Program-made: the position numbers and the translations under genes
Shown: piece by piece, positions 13,801 to 22,461 of the stretch
Layout: the number at the start of each line of letters is the position of its first letter
Position numbering within the stretch: position 1 is the stretch's first letter
Notes under the pieces: model-generated
Databases searched by the model: none
What the model saw: only the letters and a program-made list of their open reading frames with translations
Told to the model about the DNA's origin: nothing
NCBI RefSeq assembly: GCF_051851555.1
Contig: NZ_JBPDVH010000005.1
Span: 62,001-126,000, forward strand
Reading direction: 5' to 3'
DNA length: 64,000 bases
Source of the DNA: Lonepinella sp051851555
GTDB lineage: Bacteria > Pseudomonadota > Gammaproteobacteria > Enterobacterales > Pasteurellaceae

Positions 13801-16800
13801 GCGAAAGCAGTGGATGCCTTTGTTAATGGTGATGAAGTTAAAACATCTATTTCATTGGGAACAACGCCTGATGTGTTAAAAATGATTGGTTTGCCTGATG
13901 TGGAAGTGAAAATCAAACGTAAGGTGTTGAGTAAAGTAATGCGTGGAAAACACGCTATTGAGCCTGAAGTACTGAAACAATTACCACAACAAATCAATGA
14001 TCCTGTTGCAGTGTTGCAATCATCGGCACATTCATCTAATCCTAATGGTTTTGTTGTTTTGACTGAATTAACTGAGTTTAATTCGGATAAAAACAGAGAT
14101 GAACCTGTAATTGCTGCACTGCATTTGACAAATAGCGGTGATGTTCAACTGATTGAAGTAGCAAGTGCTTATGGTAAAGAACTTGAAAAGTTACAGGAAA
14201 TGATTGATAACGATCCGATCCATTATTGGAATAAAACAAAAGGCTCACATTTAGCGAACGTACACTGGCTCCAATTGCCACTTAAGTTACGTTCAAATGC
14301 GAACCTTTCTGCCAATGATATTAAAACCGAAACCGACTTAAGTCAATACCAATCTGAAAATAAATCTGATAATGGCACTCGTTTTTCACGCAAAGCCCCC
14401 CAAAAAGAAAATTACCAACGTGATTTAATGGTGACGCACAGTCTCAGTGCAGAAAACATCATGCACGCAGATAAAATGGGGGGCTTGCCAATGGCATCGC
14501 TTGCTATTTCCAAACAAGGATCCAATGTTGATTTTGGCGAAGTGACATTAATCGGCGACCGTAACCATATCGATCCGAAAGGGGACAATAAAGCGAAAGT
14601 CTTTGGTTCAGATATTTATAGCCCACGTTATCCGCAAGTAAGCTATAAACTCAATGCGAAAGATCAGCGTGCGTTATATCAACGTTTTGAAGACACAGCG
14701 AAATTGTTGAATGACAAAGGATTTGATTGGAACTTCACAGGAAATTTAGAACAAAAAGGCGTAAGCAATATCTTGTCTGATTCTGCCGAAGTCCAATATG
14801 AATTTTTACAAAGCAAAGGTATTGAGCCGAATATCGTTTATGAAGAAAAAGCGCATAACGAATTTGCGGATTACCTGTCTGTACAAAAAGCCTTGGCGGA
14901 GGGGGGGATTGATGCGTTACGTTCAGATGATTTTCTACTGGATTTTGCAAAAGAAAGATTAGCTAAACTGGAAGAAACACGATCTAAACAAGGCAATACC
15001 ACAAGCCCTATTGCGAGAAAAAGCAATGAACGTAAAATCGGTGAAATGCAAGACATCATTAATATGTCAGCAGAAAATAGAGCCTTTTATTTAAATGGCG
15101 ATATTAAACGATTAGTCAAAGGGTTAGACCCAACAACAGATGTGGATTATGGCAGAACAAAGGCGGCTTTAAATGAGCAAATCACCCAACATCATTATCA
15201 AAATGCGTTTAATCAATATGTTCAAGATATTGTTGCGCCTTTAGATATTAGTGAGCAGTTGGAAAATGGCGAAAACCCAAGAACAGGGGAAACTCGCTAT
15301 GTTGAACACTCATTAGAAAATGTGGTGAAAAAGCTCAAACAAAATCTACGTGGTGGCGAAAGTTTTGATTATGGAACAGGTAGCTTGCGTGCGAAAGTAA
15401 CACCGCAATTTAAATCTGTCCCTGATATTCAAAAGAATAAAAGTCGCTTAGTAGATAAGGAAACGTCAGAACAAGCCATTGAACAAATGGAAAATGACGT
15501 AGCAACATTGGGCGAGCAATTAGGCGTTGGCAATGAGATTTATAATTTATTGCACAATGCGGTAGATGAAAGTATTGAACAAGCCTTTGTCTATTCTTCA
15601 GTGGAAAATACCCCACAAAATCGTCAAGCCGTAGCGGATATGTTGGCAAAATTAAAAGCGATGCCAACGGAATATTTCGAGGCCAAAGCCAAAGACGTAA
15701 CGCAATTTAGCGATTTTCTCGGTGCAGTGGTGCCAGAAAACTTGCCAAAAAATGCCTACAACGTATTGGAAAAAGCAGGGTTAAAAATCTATGAATATAA
15801 TCCAGACGATACCAATAGCCGTGCGGAAACGGTAAAACAAGCAACCAATGAGCTTGATGAAAAAAGCGGTGGGAATGTGTTGTTTTCACGCCGTCCAAAA
15901 GCCGAAAGCCTAGAAAAATTACGCAACAGCAAACCGATTAAAATTTCGGGCAAAGAGATTGAGCCGAGTAAGGATATTAAACAGTATCAACGTAATGCAC
16001 TAGAGTATGGTAAATCTTTAAGGGGTGTTTATACAAATAAAGATACTAGGGGAAGAATAAATTTAACTCGTAGTAGTATTTTAGAAGTTTTACACCACGA
16101 TTTCAAAAATCTAGAACATCTGCAAAGTGTTGCAGCTATTCCGCAGATTATTGAAAATGCAACTTATATTGATACATTGCCTAATGATGAAGATAATAAA
16201 AACTTTGATATTGATGAGTATGACTATTATGTAGCAGGGTTAAATATCGGAGGTAAAGATTACACTGTCAAAGCTGTGGTAGGGAATGGGCGTGATGGTG
16301 AGAAATACTATGACCATAAACTTAGTCCAATAGAAAAAGATGAGCTACTTTCGTTGGCTTTACGAATAACAAGTTCGGAGCGGACAAAAGAAAACTCATC
16401 TTTATCTGAGGTCGATGATAAACGCTTATTGCAAATTTTGCAAGTGGATAATCAGCAAAAATCAGATAAATCAGATAATGGCACACGTTTCTCCCGAGCT
16501 CAAACCGTAGAAAATCTCGCTAAAACAGGGAAAGCCCAAGCGGATCCCACTGCCTTTGACGATTTAAAAGCCAAAGATTATGACGGTTTCAAAAAACGTT
16601 TTAATCAAGCCGTGGGCAAGGTGGATGAATGGGTAGCGGACGGTTTACGCCCTGTGAATGATTGGATTGACGGCTTGCAAAAAGAGGGGTTAAGTGAGTT
16701 CGAAACGGAACAATTGAAAGGCAAAATGTACCGTTCCAAAGGCGTGCGAGATGCGCACAATTCAGATATTGAACAAAAATTCCTGAAACCGTTGTTGCAA

Positions 16801-19407
16801 AAAGTTTCCAAGATTGCCAAGAAACATAAACTGGATGAACTCAGTGCCAAACGTCTTGTCGGCTATTGGGCATCCACTCGTTATGCTATTGAGAAAAATA
16901 AGGAGATTTTAGAACGTGAACGTAAGGAGATGATTGTTGCTAAAGGCGAAATGGAATTAGCACGGCGAGAGGCATTAAAAGGTGACCAAGAGGCAACTGA
17001 CGCCTATGAGCAAGCCAAGAAAGCCTACGCCAAAGCAGAACGCCAATATCGTTATCGTAAGCATGATGTGGAAAGCACGGACTCTAACGAAGAATTTCGA
17101 GTAGGCACCGCTGGTGGTTGGTCAAATCCAGAGGCGGAAACTATTATGCGGAATATTGAGCGTCATATTCCAAAAGCGGAATTGGAAGATGCTGCACGAC
17201 ACCTGTATCAATTAAACCGTTACCGTTTAAATCTTGACCATGAGGCAGGACGATACACCGAAGAACAATATAAAGAGTTCAAAAAGAATGTGCATTATGT
17301 GCCATTAACAGGGGATCCAAATGCAGAAGAGGATTTTGACGGTATCAGTGGAGCTGGGCAAAATGCCTTAAACACCACTAAAGACCGAGCCTTAAAAGGA
17401 CGTAAAACCTCAGAGGCAGAAGATGGTATTGATGCCTCATGGCGAGCCATTAATAAATCCACGACTTATGCCGGTTGGGCGGATTTCAAAGAACAAATTG
17501 ATGACATCTACCAACACAAAGTCGATGAACTGGTTGAGCAAGGACATTCAGAAAAATCTGCTCGTGAGCAAGTGGCAAAAACCTTAGGTATTACTAAATC
17601 TAAAATGGGCGGTACCACACGTTCCAATGATGATGTGTTAATTCGCAAAGTCGGTGGGGTATATTATGAATATGGTTTACCGAAAAAAGTGATGACCGCA
17701 CTGAAAAATGACAACGTGGAATATGCCAACGGCTTTTTAAAAGCCTTATCCAAACCGACCAGTTGGTATGCCCGTGGGGTGACACAATGGACGGTGACCT
17801 TTGCACCGATGAATATGTTGCGAGATACTTGGGAAAAATCCGAATTTATCCGCGTACAAAAACTGTTTGATAAAGACGGCAAACAGTTAAGCAGTAAAAC
17901 TATGGATAAAATCGGACGTGCGGTGGTGAAAAATGCCTTGTTAAATAAAGATGTTTGGAATGCCACAAAACGCTTTGGTTTTAATCAAGACTTACGCACG
18001 GATAACCAACACGACGTGGAATCCATGCTAAAAGATTTGTTGGCCAATGGGGGTGTTTCCACTTACAGCACCTACCTTGCTAAAACCGAAACCGACTTAG
18101 TCAAACAGTTGCAAGCTCAAAATAAACCGATTGCGAGCAAGCTCAAAAAAGCCGGTGAAATTTTGGAAAGTTACAACAAAGTCTTTGATACAGTATCGGC
18201 ATTGTCAGCTTACAAAGCCATGATTGACAATGGCGTAGACAAAGCACAAGCGGCAAGCATTACCCTTGAACTCACCAACTTCCGTAAAACAGGGGCTGGC
18301 ATGCGTGGCATTAAGGCCTTATATATGTTTGCTCAACCGACCGCAATGGGGGCGAGAAACCTAATAAAATATCTCTCCACGAAAAAAGGACAACGACGTT
18401 TCTTAGGTTATATGGTGGTGATGACCGCCTTGTATTCTGCTTTGCGAGCCATGGACGATGACAATGAGGGCGGAAACATAATGGACCAGTTAGGTGACAT
18501 TACTCGCTATATTCCGTTACCATTAGGCATGGATAAATACTTCAAAATCCCAGTGGGATTTGGTATGCCACAAATGGCGTGGAACTTTGCCACTAATATT
18601 GTGAAAGCAGCGAATAAGGATATTTCGGTATCTGAGGCGTTGGTGAATATGTCAACCCAAGTGTTCAAAACCATAGCCCCAATTTCGCCGTCGGAAATTT
18701 CCGCAGCGAATTATCCGACACAAAAATTGGCATTAACCTTTACACCGTCTATTTTGCAACCCATTGTACAAAATGCGTTAAATCGTTCTGCCTTTGGGAA
18801 CACGATTACACCAAGTTTTGTATCAGGTGACAAACTCAAAGCCGAGCAAGCTAAATCGACCACAGCCCAGTTCTGGAAAGATTTAGCCATTGGTATCAGC
18901 GATACCTTAGGCATTGACATGCACCCAGAGCAAGTGAAAAACTTAGTGGACGGTTATAGCGGTATCTTTGGTTCATTGAAAGAGTTAAGCACCATTTTCA
19001 TTGAAAACCCAAATCGTGAGCTATTAGGTCGCAGAACACGCACACCATTCTTAAACCAGTTTATCGGGACAACCAATGAGTTTGCGATTCAAAGCCGTTA
19101 CTATGAGGCAAGCGAACAAGCCCAAAGCATGGCGAACGAATACAAGTCACGTAAAGAACGAGGTAAATTGGACGGTTGGCTCACGCCAGAAAAAGAACAA
19201 ATTGTCCGTTTCCACGAAATGAACGCAAGACGTATGGGACAGTTGCGAGCGGTAAAAAGCAAAATGACCAAAGCCTTGCATAAAGGCCAGATGACGGAGG
19301 AGGCATATCAAGCCAGACTCAAAACCTACAACACCCAAATGGATAATGTACAACGTGCATTTTTAAAACGTTGGCGTAAAATGCAAGGCTTGAGTACCGT
19401 GGAGTAA
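10882..19407 (+). CDS. Giant polyvalent internal virion protein with zincin and nuclease-like cassettes
   Basis: 2841 residues. The N-terminal 330 have hydrophobic, Gly/Ala-rich segments. Residues 515-655 (VKRGMYNNEFGWIDFVWG...) look like a Barnase-EndoU-ColicinE5-RelE-type (BECR) nuclease. HELAH at 817-821, with a later Glu-rich helix, is a zincin protease motif. Residues about 968-1160 resemble the MuF C-terminal domain, and 1678-1858 a third BECR-like module. The block from 1175 (DLMVTHSLSAENIMHADKMG) is typical of large phage polyvalent proteins. The C-terminal 950 residues are mostly helical and end like ejected internal proteins. Short [R/L]-[F/Y]-S-R/L linkers near residues 962, 1167, 1667 and 1869 separate modules. 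It is probably packaged, injected and active against the host or rival DNA/RNA; cleavage at the linkers is inference. Confidence 0.75.
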   Translation: MSQLTTEELIRLFQDPNNPPVPNTQQAFIDLYGNPNVLTAQPDTAYGLASLYAPPVEQVAPVPTLPPSAGFWGNVGDAALVIPKSATRLVSSVGGLIDPQGAVRQWGDEATDWLASFESEENRANREENARRIALAKAKGESGWGASWENFVDNPLTTIGDIAESVLPSVAVGVGAAALAPETAGMSLVAAAPMILGGIQGAGETRKDINDHIMAMSQAELNKSPVYLQYIAEGLTPEQARIATATSWTEHGGEVLANGLSSAALERLGGFMKLGKTGGVLNSAGGRFARELGTETADETFQQLTTNKAIHDVDNSHRLTSDLGSAAFGGLLGGGLGGGVAYAQERLAHNFGGEQTGSEQVQMQSDQVVNDIVHQTPTDTTNTAETQPKNTAVNVNNTALDNVLSQIANKDERQAIKQNLIYDIQDGVIEQIATEDNEYGKLAQAYLAEVGQQIAQPTAEQAQNPSVEQQNEQMNSFSEQNNVFSEQMNDTQDVRESRSAMKSVEANIARGKERMTQAILNKADVKRGMYNNEFGWIDFVWGDDGTTKPLDKNGEPKGRGIAHIFEARERKNGMSEAETSAMLVDEIVETIAKGTPVNPNPQNKLQLDYRSPRTGKVYRATLVKNKGNNGWVLTAFDNSNKYLSEGANKLGNDSLEPTINSPTLSRADKGASLVASDSGQFANERGLNEQGSDTAFDWRPTNNSQLNDTHRHLREGGAVGADNDVNVTNSQPTVNTQATKDQQTLSQILGNDTASHIEVVDRNTVQPPKGETAESLLAGNVEGWYDPTTQKIYIYSDNITANNVMNRDERLAWVAWHELAHRGVNVKLGNRFNDIVTRMGKHPVVERIANTIQKERAEYGDIPFTVAVEEAVAEINAAVETGNWSELESRYNVRIGQSWKNSLGQYLRPFANVLQKVVNAIIGRNPNSTAMTTQELFDVLAEIRQGGTESDTQAESSNGEVRYSLSEDPNSDFAKAVDAFVNGDEVKTSISLGTTPDVLKMIGLPDVEVKIKRKVLSKVMRGKHAIEPEVLKQLPQQINDPVAVLQSSAHSSNPNGFVVLTELTEFNSDKNRDEPVIAALHLTNSGDVQLIEVASAYGKELEKLQEMIDNDPIHYWNKTKGSHLANVHWLQLPLKLRSNANLSANDIKTETDLSQYQSENKSDNGTRFSRKAPQKENYQRDLMVTHSLSAENIMHADKMGGLPMASLAISKQGSNVDFGEVTLIGDRNHIDPKGDNKAKVFGSDIYSPRYPQVSYKLNAKDQRALYQRFEDTAKLLNDKGFDWNFTGNLEQKGVSNILSDSAEVQYEFLQSKGIEPNIVYEEKAHNEFADYLSVQKALAEGGIDALRSDDFLLDFAKERLAKLEETRSKQGNTTSPIARKSNERKIGEMQDIINMSAENRAFYLNGDIKRLVKGLDPTTDVDYGRTKAALNEQITQHHYQNAFNQYVQDIVAPLDISEQLENGENPRTGETRYVEHSLENVVKKLKQNLRGGESFDYGTGSLRAKVTPQFKSVPDIQKNKSRLVDKETSEQAIEQMENDVATLGEQLGVGNEIYNLLHNAVDESIEQAFVYSSVENTPQNRQAVADMLAKLKAMPTEYFEAKAKDVTQFSDFLGAVVPENLPKNAYNVLEKAGLKIYEYNPDDTNSRAETVKQATNELDEKSGGNVLFSRRPKAESLEKLRNSKPIKISGKEIEPSKDIKQYQRNALEYGKSLRGVYTNKDTRGRINLTRSSILEVLHHDFKNLEHLQSVAAIPQIIENATYIDTLPNDEDNKNFDIDEYDYYVAGLNIGGKDYTVKAVVGNGRDGEKYYDHKLSPIEKDELLSLALRITSSERTKENSSLSEVDDKRLLQILQVDNQQKSDKSDNGTRFSRAQTVENLAKTGKAQADPTAFDDLKAKDYDGFKKRFNQAVGKVDEWVADGLRPVNDWIDGLQKEGLSEFETEQLKGKMYRSKGVRDAHNSDIEQKFLKPLLQKVSKIAKKHKLDELSAKRLVGYWASTRYAIEKNKEILERERKEMIVAKGEMELARREALKGDQEATDAYEQAKKAYAKAERQYRYRKHDVESTDSNEEFRVGTAGGWSNPEAETIMRNIERHIPKAELEDAARHLYQLNRYRLNLDHEAGRYTEEQYKEFKKNVHYVPLTGDPNAEEDFDGISGAGQNALNTTKDRALKGRKTSEAEDGIDASWRAINKSTTYAGWADFKEQIDDIYQHKVDELVEQGHSEKSAREQVAKTLGITKSKMGGTTRSNDDVLIRKVGGVYYEYGLPKKVMTALKNDNVEYANGFLKALSKPTSWYARGVTQWTVTFAPMNMLRDTWEKSEFIRVQKLFDKDGKQLSSKTMDKIGRAVVKNALLNKDVWNATKRFGFNQDLRTDNQHDVESMLKDLLANGGVSTYSTYLAKTETDLVKQLQAQNKPIASKLKKAGEILESYNKVFDTVSALSAYKAMIDNGVDKAQAASITLELTNFRKTGAGMRGIKALYMFAQPTAMGARNLIKYLSTKKGQRRFLGYMVVMTALYSALRAMDDDNEGGNIMDQLGDITRYIPLPLGMDKYFKIPVGFGMPQMAWNFATNIVKAANKDISVSEALVNMSTQVFKTIAPISPSEISAANYPTQKLALTFTPSILQPIVQNALNRSAFGNTITPSFVSGDKLKAEQAKSTTAQFWKDLAIGISDTLGIDMHPEQVKNLVDGYSGIFGSLKELSTIFIENPNRELLGRRTRTPFLNQFIGTTNEFAIQSRYYEASEQAQSMANEYKSRKERGKLDGWLTPEKEQIVRFHEMNARRMGQLRAVKSKMTKALHKGQMTEEAYQARLKTYNTQMDNVQRAFLKRWRKMQGLSTVE

Positions 19408-19422
19408 AATCCACACAAAACC

Positions 19423-19465
19423 CACCGCACTTTGAATTGGCTCACAAAGTGCGGTGATTTTTTTT
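19423..19465 (+). terminator. Uptake-signal dyad terminator in the prophage
   Basis: CACCGCACTTTG (19423-19434) and CAAAGTGCGGTG (19445-19456) are two inverted AAGTGCGGT uptake signals forming a perfect 12-bp stem, followed by A and eight Ts. This is the host-type terminator, here at the end of the giant phage gene. Confidence 0.9.
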
Positions 19466-19482
19466 GAACTTCAAGGAGGCTT

Positions 19483-19680
19483 ATGGCAAATCAATATACC
19501 AAAATCATTGAAGAATTACGGGATAAATCGGATAAAGAAAGTAATAAAAAAGCCCTTTATAACTTTTATCAAGGATTAACATATCCCGCACTACAAGCTC
19601 AATTTACCCAAGAATTGATTGAACAATTCGAGGATTTAATTGAGCTTTTTCATTACCGACATTTACACGATTATATTTAA
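19483..19680 (+). CDS. Small phage protein of unknown function
   Basis: 65 residues after CAAGGAGG. Charged helices with an acidic C-terminal part (FEDLIELFHYRHLHDYI); no membrane segment or motif recognised. It is the first cistron after the USS terminator and is followed by the 305-residue gene with a 9-base gap. Probably a minor virion or assembly protein, judged only by position. Confidence 0.5.
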   Translation: MANQYTKIIEELRDKSDKESNKKALYNFYQGLTYPALQAQFTQELIEQFEDLIELFHYRHLHDYI

Positions 19681-19689
19681 GGAGAAATT

Positions 19690-20607
19690 ATGGCAGATGA
19701 TGGAGTGGTAGCGGCTGCTGGCGCCGTAGCCGCTGGTGCAGCGATTTTATATGCAACAGACGCATTTGAGGAAATCAAATGTGATAATGACGATGTCATA
19801 AACAAAATGAAAGAAAAGGCTAATTCGGACAAATTGACAGATGGCAGTGCTGTTGCTCGAGCCATCGCAATGTCGGACTACGCCTGTAAATATTTTAATG
19901 CAGTGAAAGTTAATGCAAGAAATAATTTAATCATTGCGTTAATTCAACAAGCTGCATCCTTTTATTTTGCGGATAAACAGCACGACGTTGCCAAACAAGC
20001 GCAAAATCGTTTTGATGAAATTTGGACTAACCAAAAAGACAAAAGCGACAAACTCTTTAATCATTGGTATGACAACAGCCGACCGATTGAAATTAATATG
20101 CTCAATGAGGCGAGGGCAAGGGAACGAGCAGGTTATCAAGTAGATTATGAAACCGCTAAGAACCGAGCTGTCGCCATGGCTCGTAGTGAGTTCTCCCGAG
20201 CAAGAGACAAAACACGACGAGAAAGTAATATACATTGTGTCGGTGCAACACGCACAGCGTTACGTCAATTACAAGTAGCAGAGGCCAGAGCAACAGTATT
20301 GGCAACCAATCAGGCCATTCGCTTTGAAGAAGAACGTAAGCATCAACGTGAAAGCCAATACCGAGAAGAAACGTATAAATGGAACGCCTTATTCCAAGGA
20401 CGAGTAGCAGAAAGCCTTAATGCAATTCGCACCGCACAGCAAGCCGCCGCAGCCGCTAGTCAGATTAATCCTTATGAGGGTTGGTCTAACGCTGTGTCTA
20501 ATTTAAGTTATGTCGGTGGTGCCATGGGAACTTTAAATATGCGGGAATTTCAAGGCGCAAATACATTCGCCCCATCTTTATTAGGTAGTGGATTTTTTAA
20601 TAATTAG
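19690..20607 (+). CDS. Phage internal/virion protein, helical
   Basis: 305 residues, AAGGAG before ATG 19690. A short Ala/Gly-rich hydrophobic start (residues 5-22) is followed by long charged helices. Residues 120-250 are Arg/Ala/Glu-rich and very likely coiled coil (ARARERAG, KNRAVAMARSEFSRARDKTRR, EEERKHQRESQYREE). The C-terminus is Gly/Asn-rich. The composition matches internal or ejected podovirus proteins (T7 gp14-like in style), but homology cannot be shown by eye. Confidence 0.5.
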   Translation: MADDGVVAAAGAVAAGAAILYATDAFEEIKCDNDDVINKMKEKANSDKLTDGSAVARAIAMSDYACKYFNAVKVNARNNLIIALIQQAASFYFADKQHDVAKQAQNRFDEIWTNQKDKSDKLFNHWYDNSRPIEINMLNEARARERAGYQVDYETAKNRAVAMARSEFSRARDKTRRESNIHCVGATRTALRQLQVAEARATVLATNQAIRFEEERKHQRESQYREETYKWNALFQGRVAESLNAIRTAQQAAAAASQINPYEGWSNAVSNLSYVGGAMGTLNMREFQGANTFAPSLLGSGFFNN

Positions 20608-20616
20608 GAGAATTAA

Positions 20617-20940
20617 ATGAAACCAATTAAAATTGACAGAAAAGTCGCTAAAACCACTTTTCACATTGATAATTGCAGTCAAGCTGACAATGCAACCATT
20701 GAGATTACCCGAGTGGGTGGAGGCGATACCATTGTTTATCCGTCATTAGAACTCACGGACTCAACAGTGACGTTTATGTGGGACGATGTCTTATATAAAG
20801 CTCGTTCAGGACGTTATCAAGGCATTATTCGTATAGACGGCTGTAAACCATTTTGCGTACCAATTCATATTGGTTGCGGTTGCAATATGGGCAGTAGCGA
20901 AAACGGCTATTTTCATTCACAAGAATGTTTGGGGTGCTAA
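20617..20940 (+). CDS. Small cysteine-containing phage protein
   Basis: 107 residues with TAGGAG upstream. Beta-rich (ATIEITRVGGGDTIVYP, STVTFMWDD, GRYQGIIRIDG) with Cys concentrated at the end (CKPFCVPIHIGCGCNMG and a final CLGC). A compact beta fold stabilised by metal or disulfides, such as a tail decoration or fibre-associated protein, is plausible. Family not recognised. The next gene begins one base after its stop. Confidence 0.5.
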   Translation: MKPIKIDRKVAKTTFHIDNCSQADNATIEITRVGGGDTIVYPSLELTDSTVTFMWDDVLYKARSGRYQGIIRIDGCKPFCVPIHIGCGCNMGSSENGYFHSQECLGC

Positions 20941-20941
20941 C

Positions 20942-21280
20942 ATGGGTTACAAATGGTTAAACGGCTATTCAACTAGCCTTAATGCAAAATTAAGTTCAAC
21001 AGATCGCATTCTTCCTATTGACGATGCGAAAACACTTTCACAAACTCTAGACGCAGATCACAGCTACCTTGTCATCAATGACGGCACAGGAGCAGAAATT
21101 GTCAAAGTTATCAGTTTTGGTCATCAAGTCAAAATCGAACGAGGACAAGACGGCACAGAGGCCAAAACCTTTCCGTCCGGTAGTTGTGTAAAATGGGAAG
21201 TCACCAAACAAGGCATGACGGAAACTGTATGCAATAGCGACTTTAAATGCTGTGATTTGGATGATTGTGGGTGTAATTAA
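20942..21280 (+). CDS. Phage tail-tip/fibre-like small protein
   Basis: 112 residues from ATG 20942. The ATG at 20870 falls inside the previous gene and is rejected. The pattern TEIVKV-like (AEIVKVISFGHQVKIERGQDGTEAKTFPSGSCVKWEVT) is a compact beta module repeatedly seen in phage tail receptor-binding or fibre-base proteins, where RGQ-DGT and FPAGS-V are conserved. The C-terminus CDLDDCGCN is Cys/Asp rich, like its neighbour. It is the last phage gene before the chromosome; a terminator follows at once. Confidence 0.6.
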   Translation: MGYKWLNGYSTSLNAKLSSTDRILPIDDAKTLSQTLDADHSYLVINDGTGAEIVKVISFGHQVKIERGQDGTEAKTFPSGSCVKWEVTKQGMTETVCNSDFKCCDLDDCGCN

Positions 21281-21286
21281 AAATCG

Positions 21287-21306
21287 GGCGGAATTTTCCG
21301 CCTTTT
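21287..21306 (+). terminator. Terminator at the end of the prophage late operon
   Basis: GGCGGAA (21287-21293), TT, TTCCGCC (21296-21302), then four Ts. Confidence 0.65.
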
Positions 21307-21342
21307 AAACCCTGTAACTTTACTGATGTAAGGATAAAACAC

Positions 21343-21414
21343 GTTCCGAAATAAAAAATTTCTTTGTTGATTTTAAAAGAAAAATTTGTGTTATTATAAC
21401 GACAATTTCGGAAC
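21343..21414. repeat. 10-base inverted repeat near the prophage/chromosome junction
   Basis: GTTCCGAAAT (21343-21352) and ATTTCGGAAC (21405-21414) are perfect inverted copies 52 bases apart in an AT-rich stretch between the last phage gene and prmB. They could be transposase or integrase sites at the prophage right end, or a paired operator. No tRNA or obvious attachment duplication is seen. Confidence 0.4.
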
Positions 21415-21500
21415 AAAAAATAAAGATAACCCTAATTATAGGCTGAGTTTTATTTTTTACTAACGGAAAATCATTATTTTACCAAATAGGAATAACAAAA

Positions 21501-22418
21501 ATGGCTTTTTCTGAACAAACGTTGTCACAAGATTTACATACGATAAAAGATTATTTACGTTGGGCATACAGTACCTTTAATAGCGAACCCTTATTTTATG
21601 GGCAAGGTATGGATAATGCGTGGGACGAGGCCTCTTTATTGGTGTTGACCAGTCTGAATTTACCCTTGGATGTGCCGACGGATTTGTATGATAGTCGTTT
21701 AACGCAGACAGAAAAAGCCCAGATCATTGAATTGGTGGCGCAACGGGTAGAGCAGCGTATTCCCACGCCGTATTTAGTGAATACGTCTTGGTTTTGTGGC
21801 TTGCCGTTTTATGTGGATGAACGGGTGTTGATTCCTCGTTCGCCGATTGGTGAGTTAATCCAAAATGGCTTTGTGGATTTTGTGGAGCAAGCACCGAGCC
21901 GAATTTTAGACATGTGTACCGGTAGTGGTTGCATTGCGATTGCTTGTGCAGATCGTTTTCCTGAAGCGGAAGTGGACGCAGTGGATTTAAGCCGTGATGC
22001 CTTGGATGTGGCGGAATATAATATTGAACGGCACGGTTTAACTGAACGGGTGATTCCGATTCAATCGGATTTATTTGCGCAGTTACCGCCAGATCAATAT
22101 GATTTGATCGTCACCAATCCGCCTTATGTGGATCAAGAAGATTTAGATTGTATGCCAGAGGAATTTTCTCACGAACCAGAATTGGCCTTGGCAGCAGGGG
22201 AGGATGGTTTAGATTTGGTGGTTAAAATTCTCGCCGAATCGCCGAAATATCTCAAAAATAATGGCGTGTTAATTTGTGAAGTAGGCAATTCCATGATTCA
22301 TTTGGAATCTCGTTTCCCTGATGTGCCGTTTCATTGGATTGAGTTTAAAAATGGGGGATTAGGGGTGTTTTCTCTGACGAAAGCGGAATTGGAACAGTAT
22401 CATCATTTATTTGTTTAA
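21501..22418 (+). CDS. prmB: Ribosomal protein L3 glutamine methyltransferase PrmB
   Basis: 305 residues. SAM-dependent N5-glutamine methyltransferase of the HemK/PrmB family, which methylates Gln150 (E. coli numbering) of protein L3 during ribosome assembly. The SAM motif DMCTGSGCIAIACA is near residues 137-150 and the catalytic N-P-P-Y at 206-209. The N-terminal helical domain (LSQDLHTIKDYLRWAYSTF) is that of PrmB rather than PrmC. Length is as expected. It is the first chromosomal gene after the prophage; AT-rich sequence upstream may carry its promoter. Start at ATG 21501 gives the usual N-terminus. Confidence 0.93.
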   Translation: MAFSEQTLSQDLHTIKDYLRWAYSTFNSEPLFYGQGMDNAWDEASLLVLTSLNLPLDVPTDLYDSRLTQTEKAQIIELVAQRVEQRIPTPYLVNTSWFCGLPFYVDERVLIPRSPIGELIQNGFVDFVEQAPSRILDMCTGSGCIAIACADRFPEAEVDAVDLSRDALDVAEYNIERHGLTERVIPIQSDLFAQLPPDQYDLIVTNPPYVDQEDLDCMPEEFSHEPELALAAGEDGLDLVVKILAESPKYLKNNGVLICEVGNSMIHLESRFPDVPFHWIEFKNGGLGVFSLTKAELEQYHHLFV

Positions 22419-22429
22419 CTAAAAAATAA

Positions 22430-22454
22430 GGGCGAATTCATGTTAAATTCGCCC
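22430..22454 (-). terminator. Terminator of zapG
   Basis: GGGCGAATT (22430-22438), 7-base loop, AATTCGCCC (22446-22454). On the minus strand it is followed by a T run (22421-22428), so it ends zapG; it may also stop prmB reads. Confidence 0.8.
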
Positions 22455-22461
22455 CAATAGA

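Noticed and set aside
11034..19353. Numerous minus-strand frames inside the giant gene
   Set aside because: All are shadows of a long conserved plus-strand frame, with low-complexity or biased translations.
21281..21500. tRNA attachment site for the prophage
   Set aside because: No cloverleaf or tRNA 3' end sequence could be found between the last phage gene and prmB.
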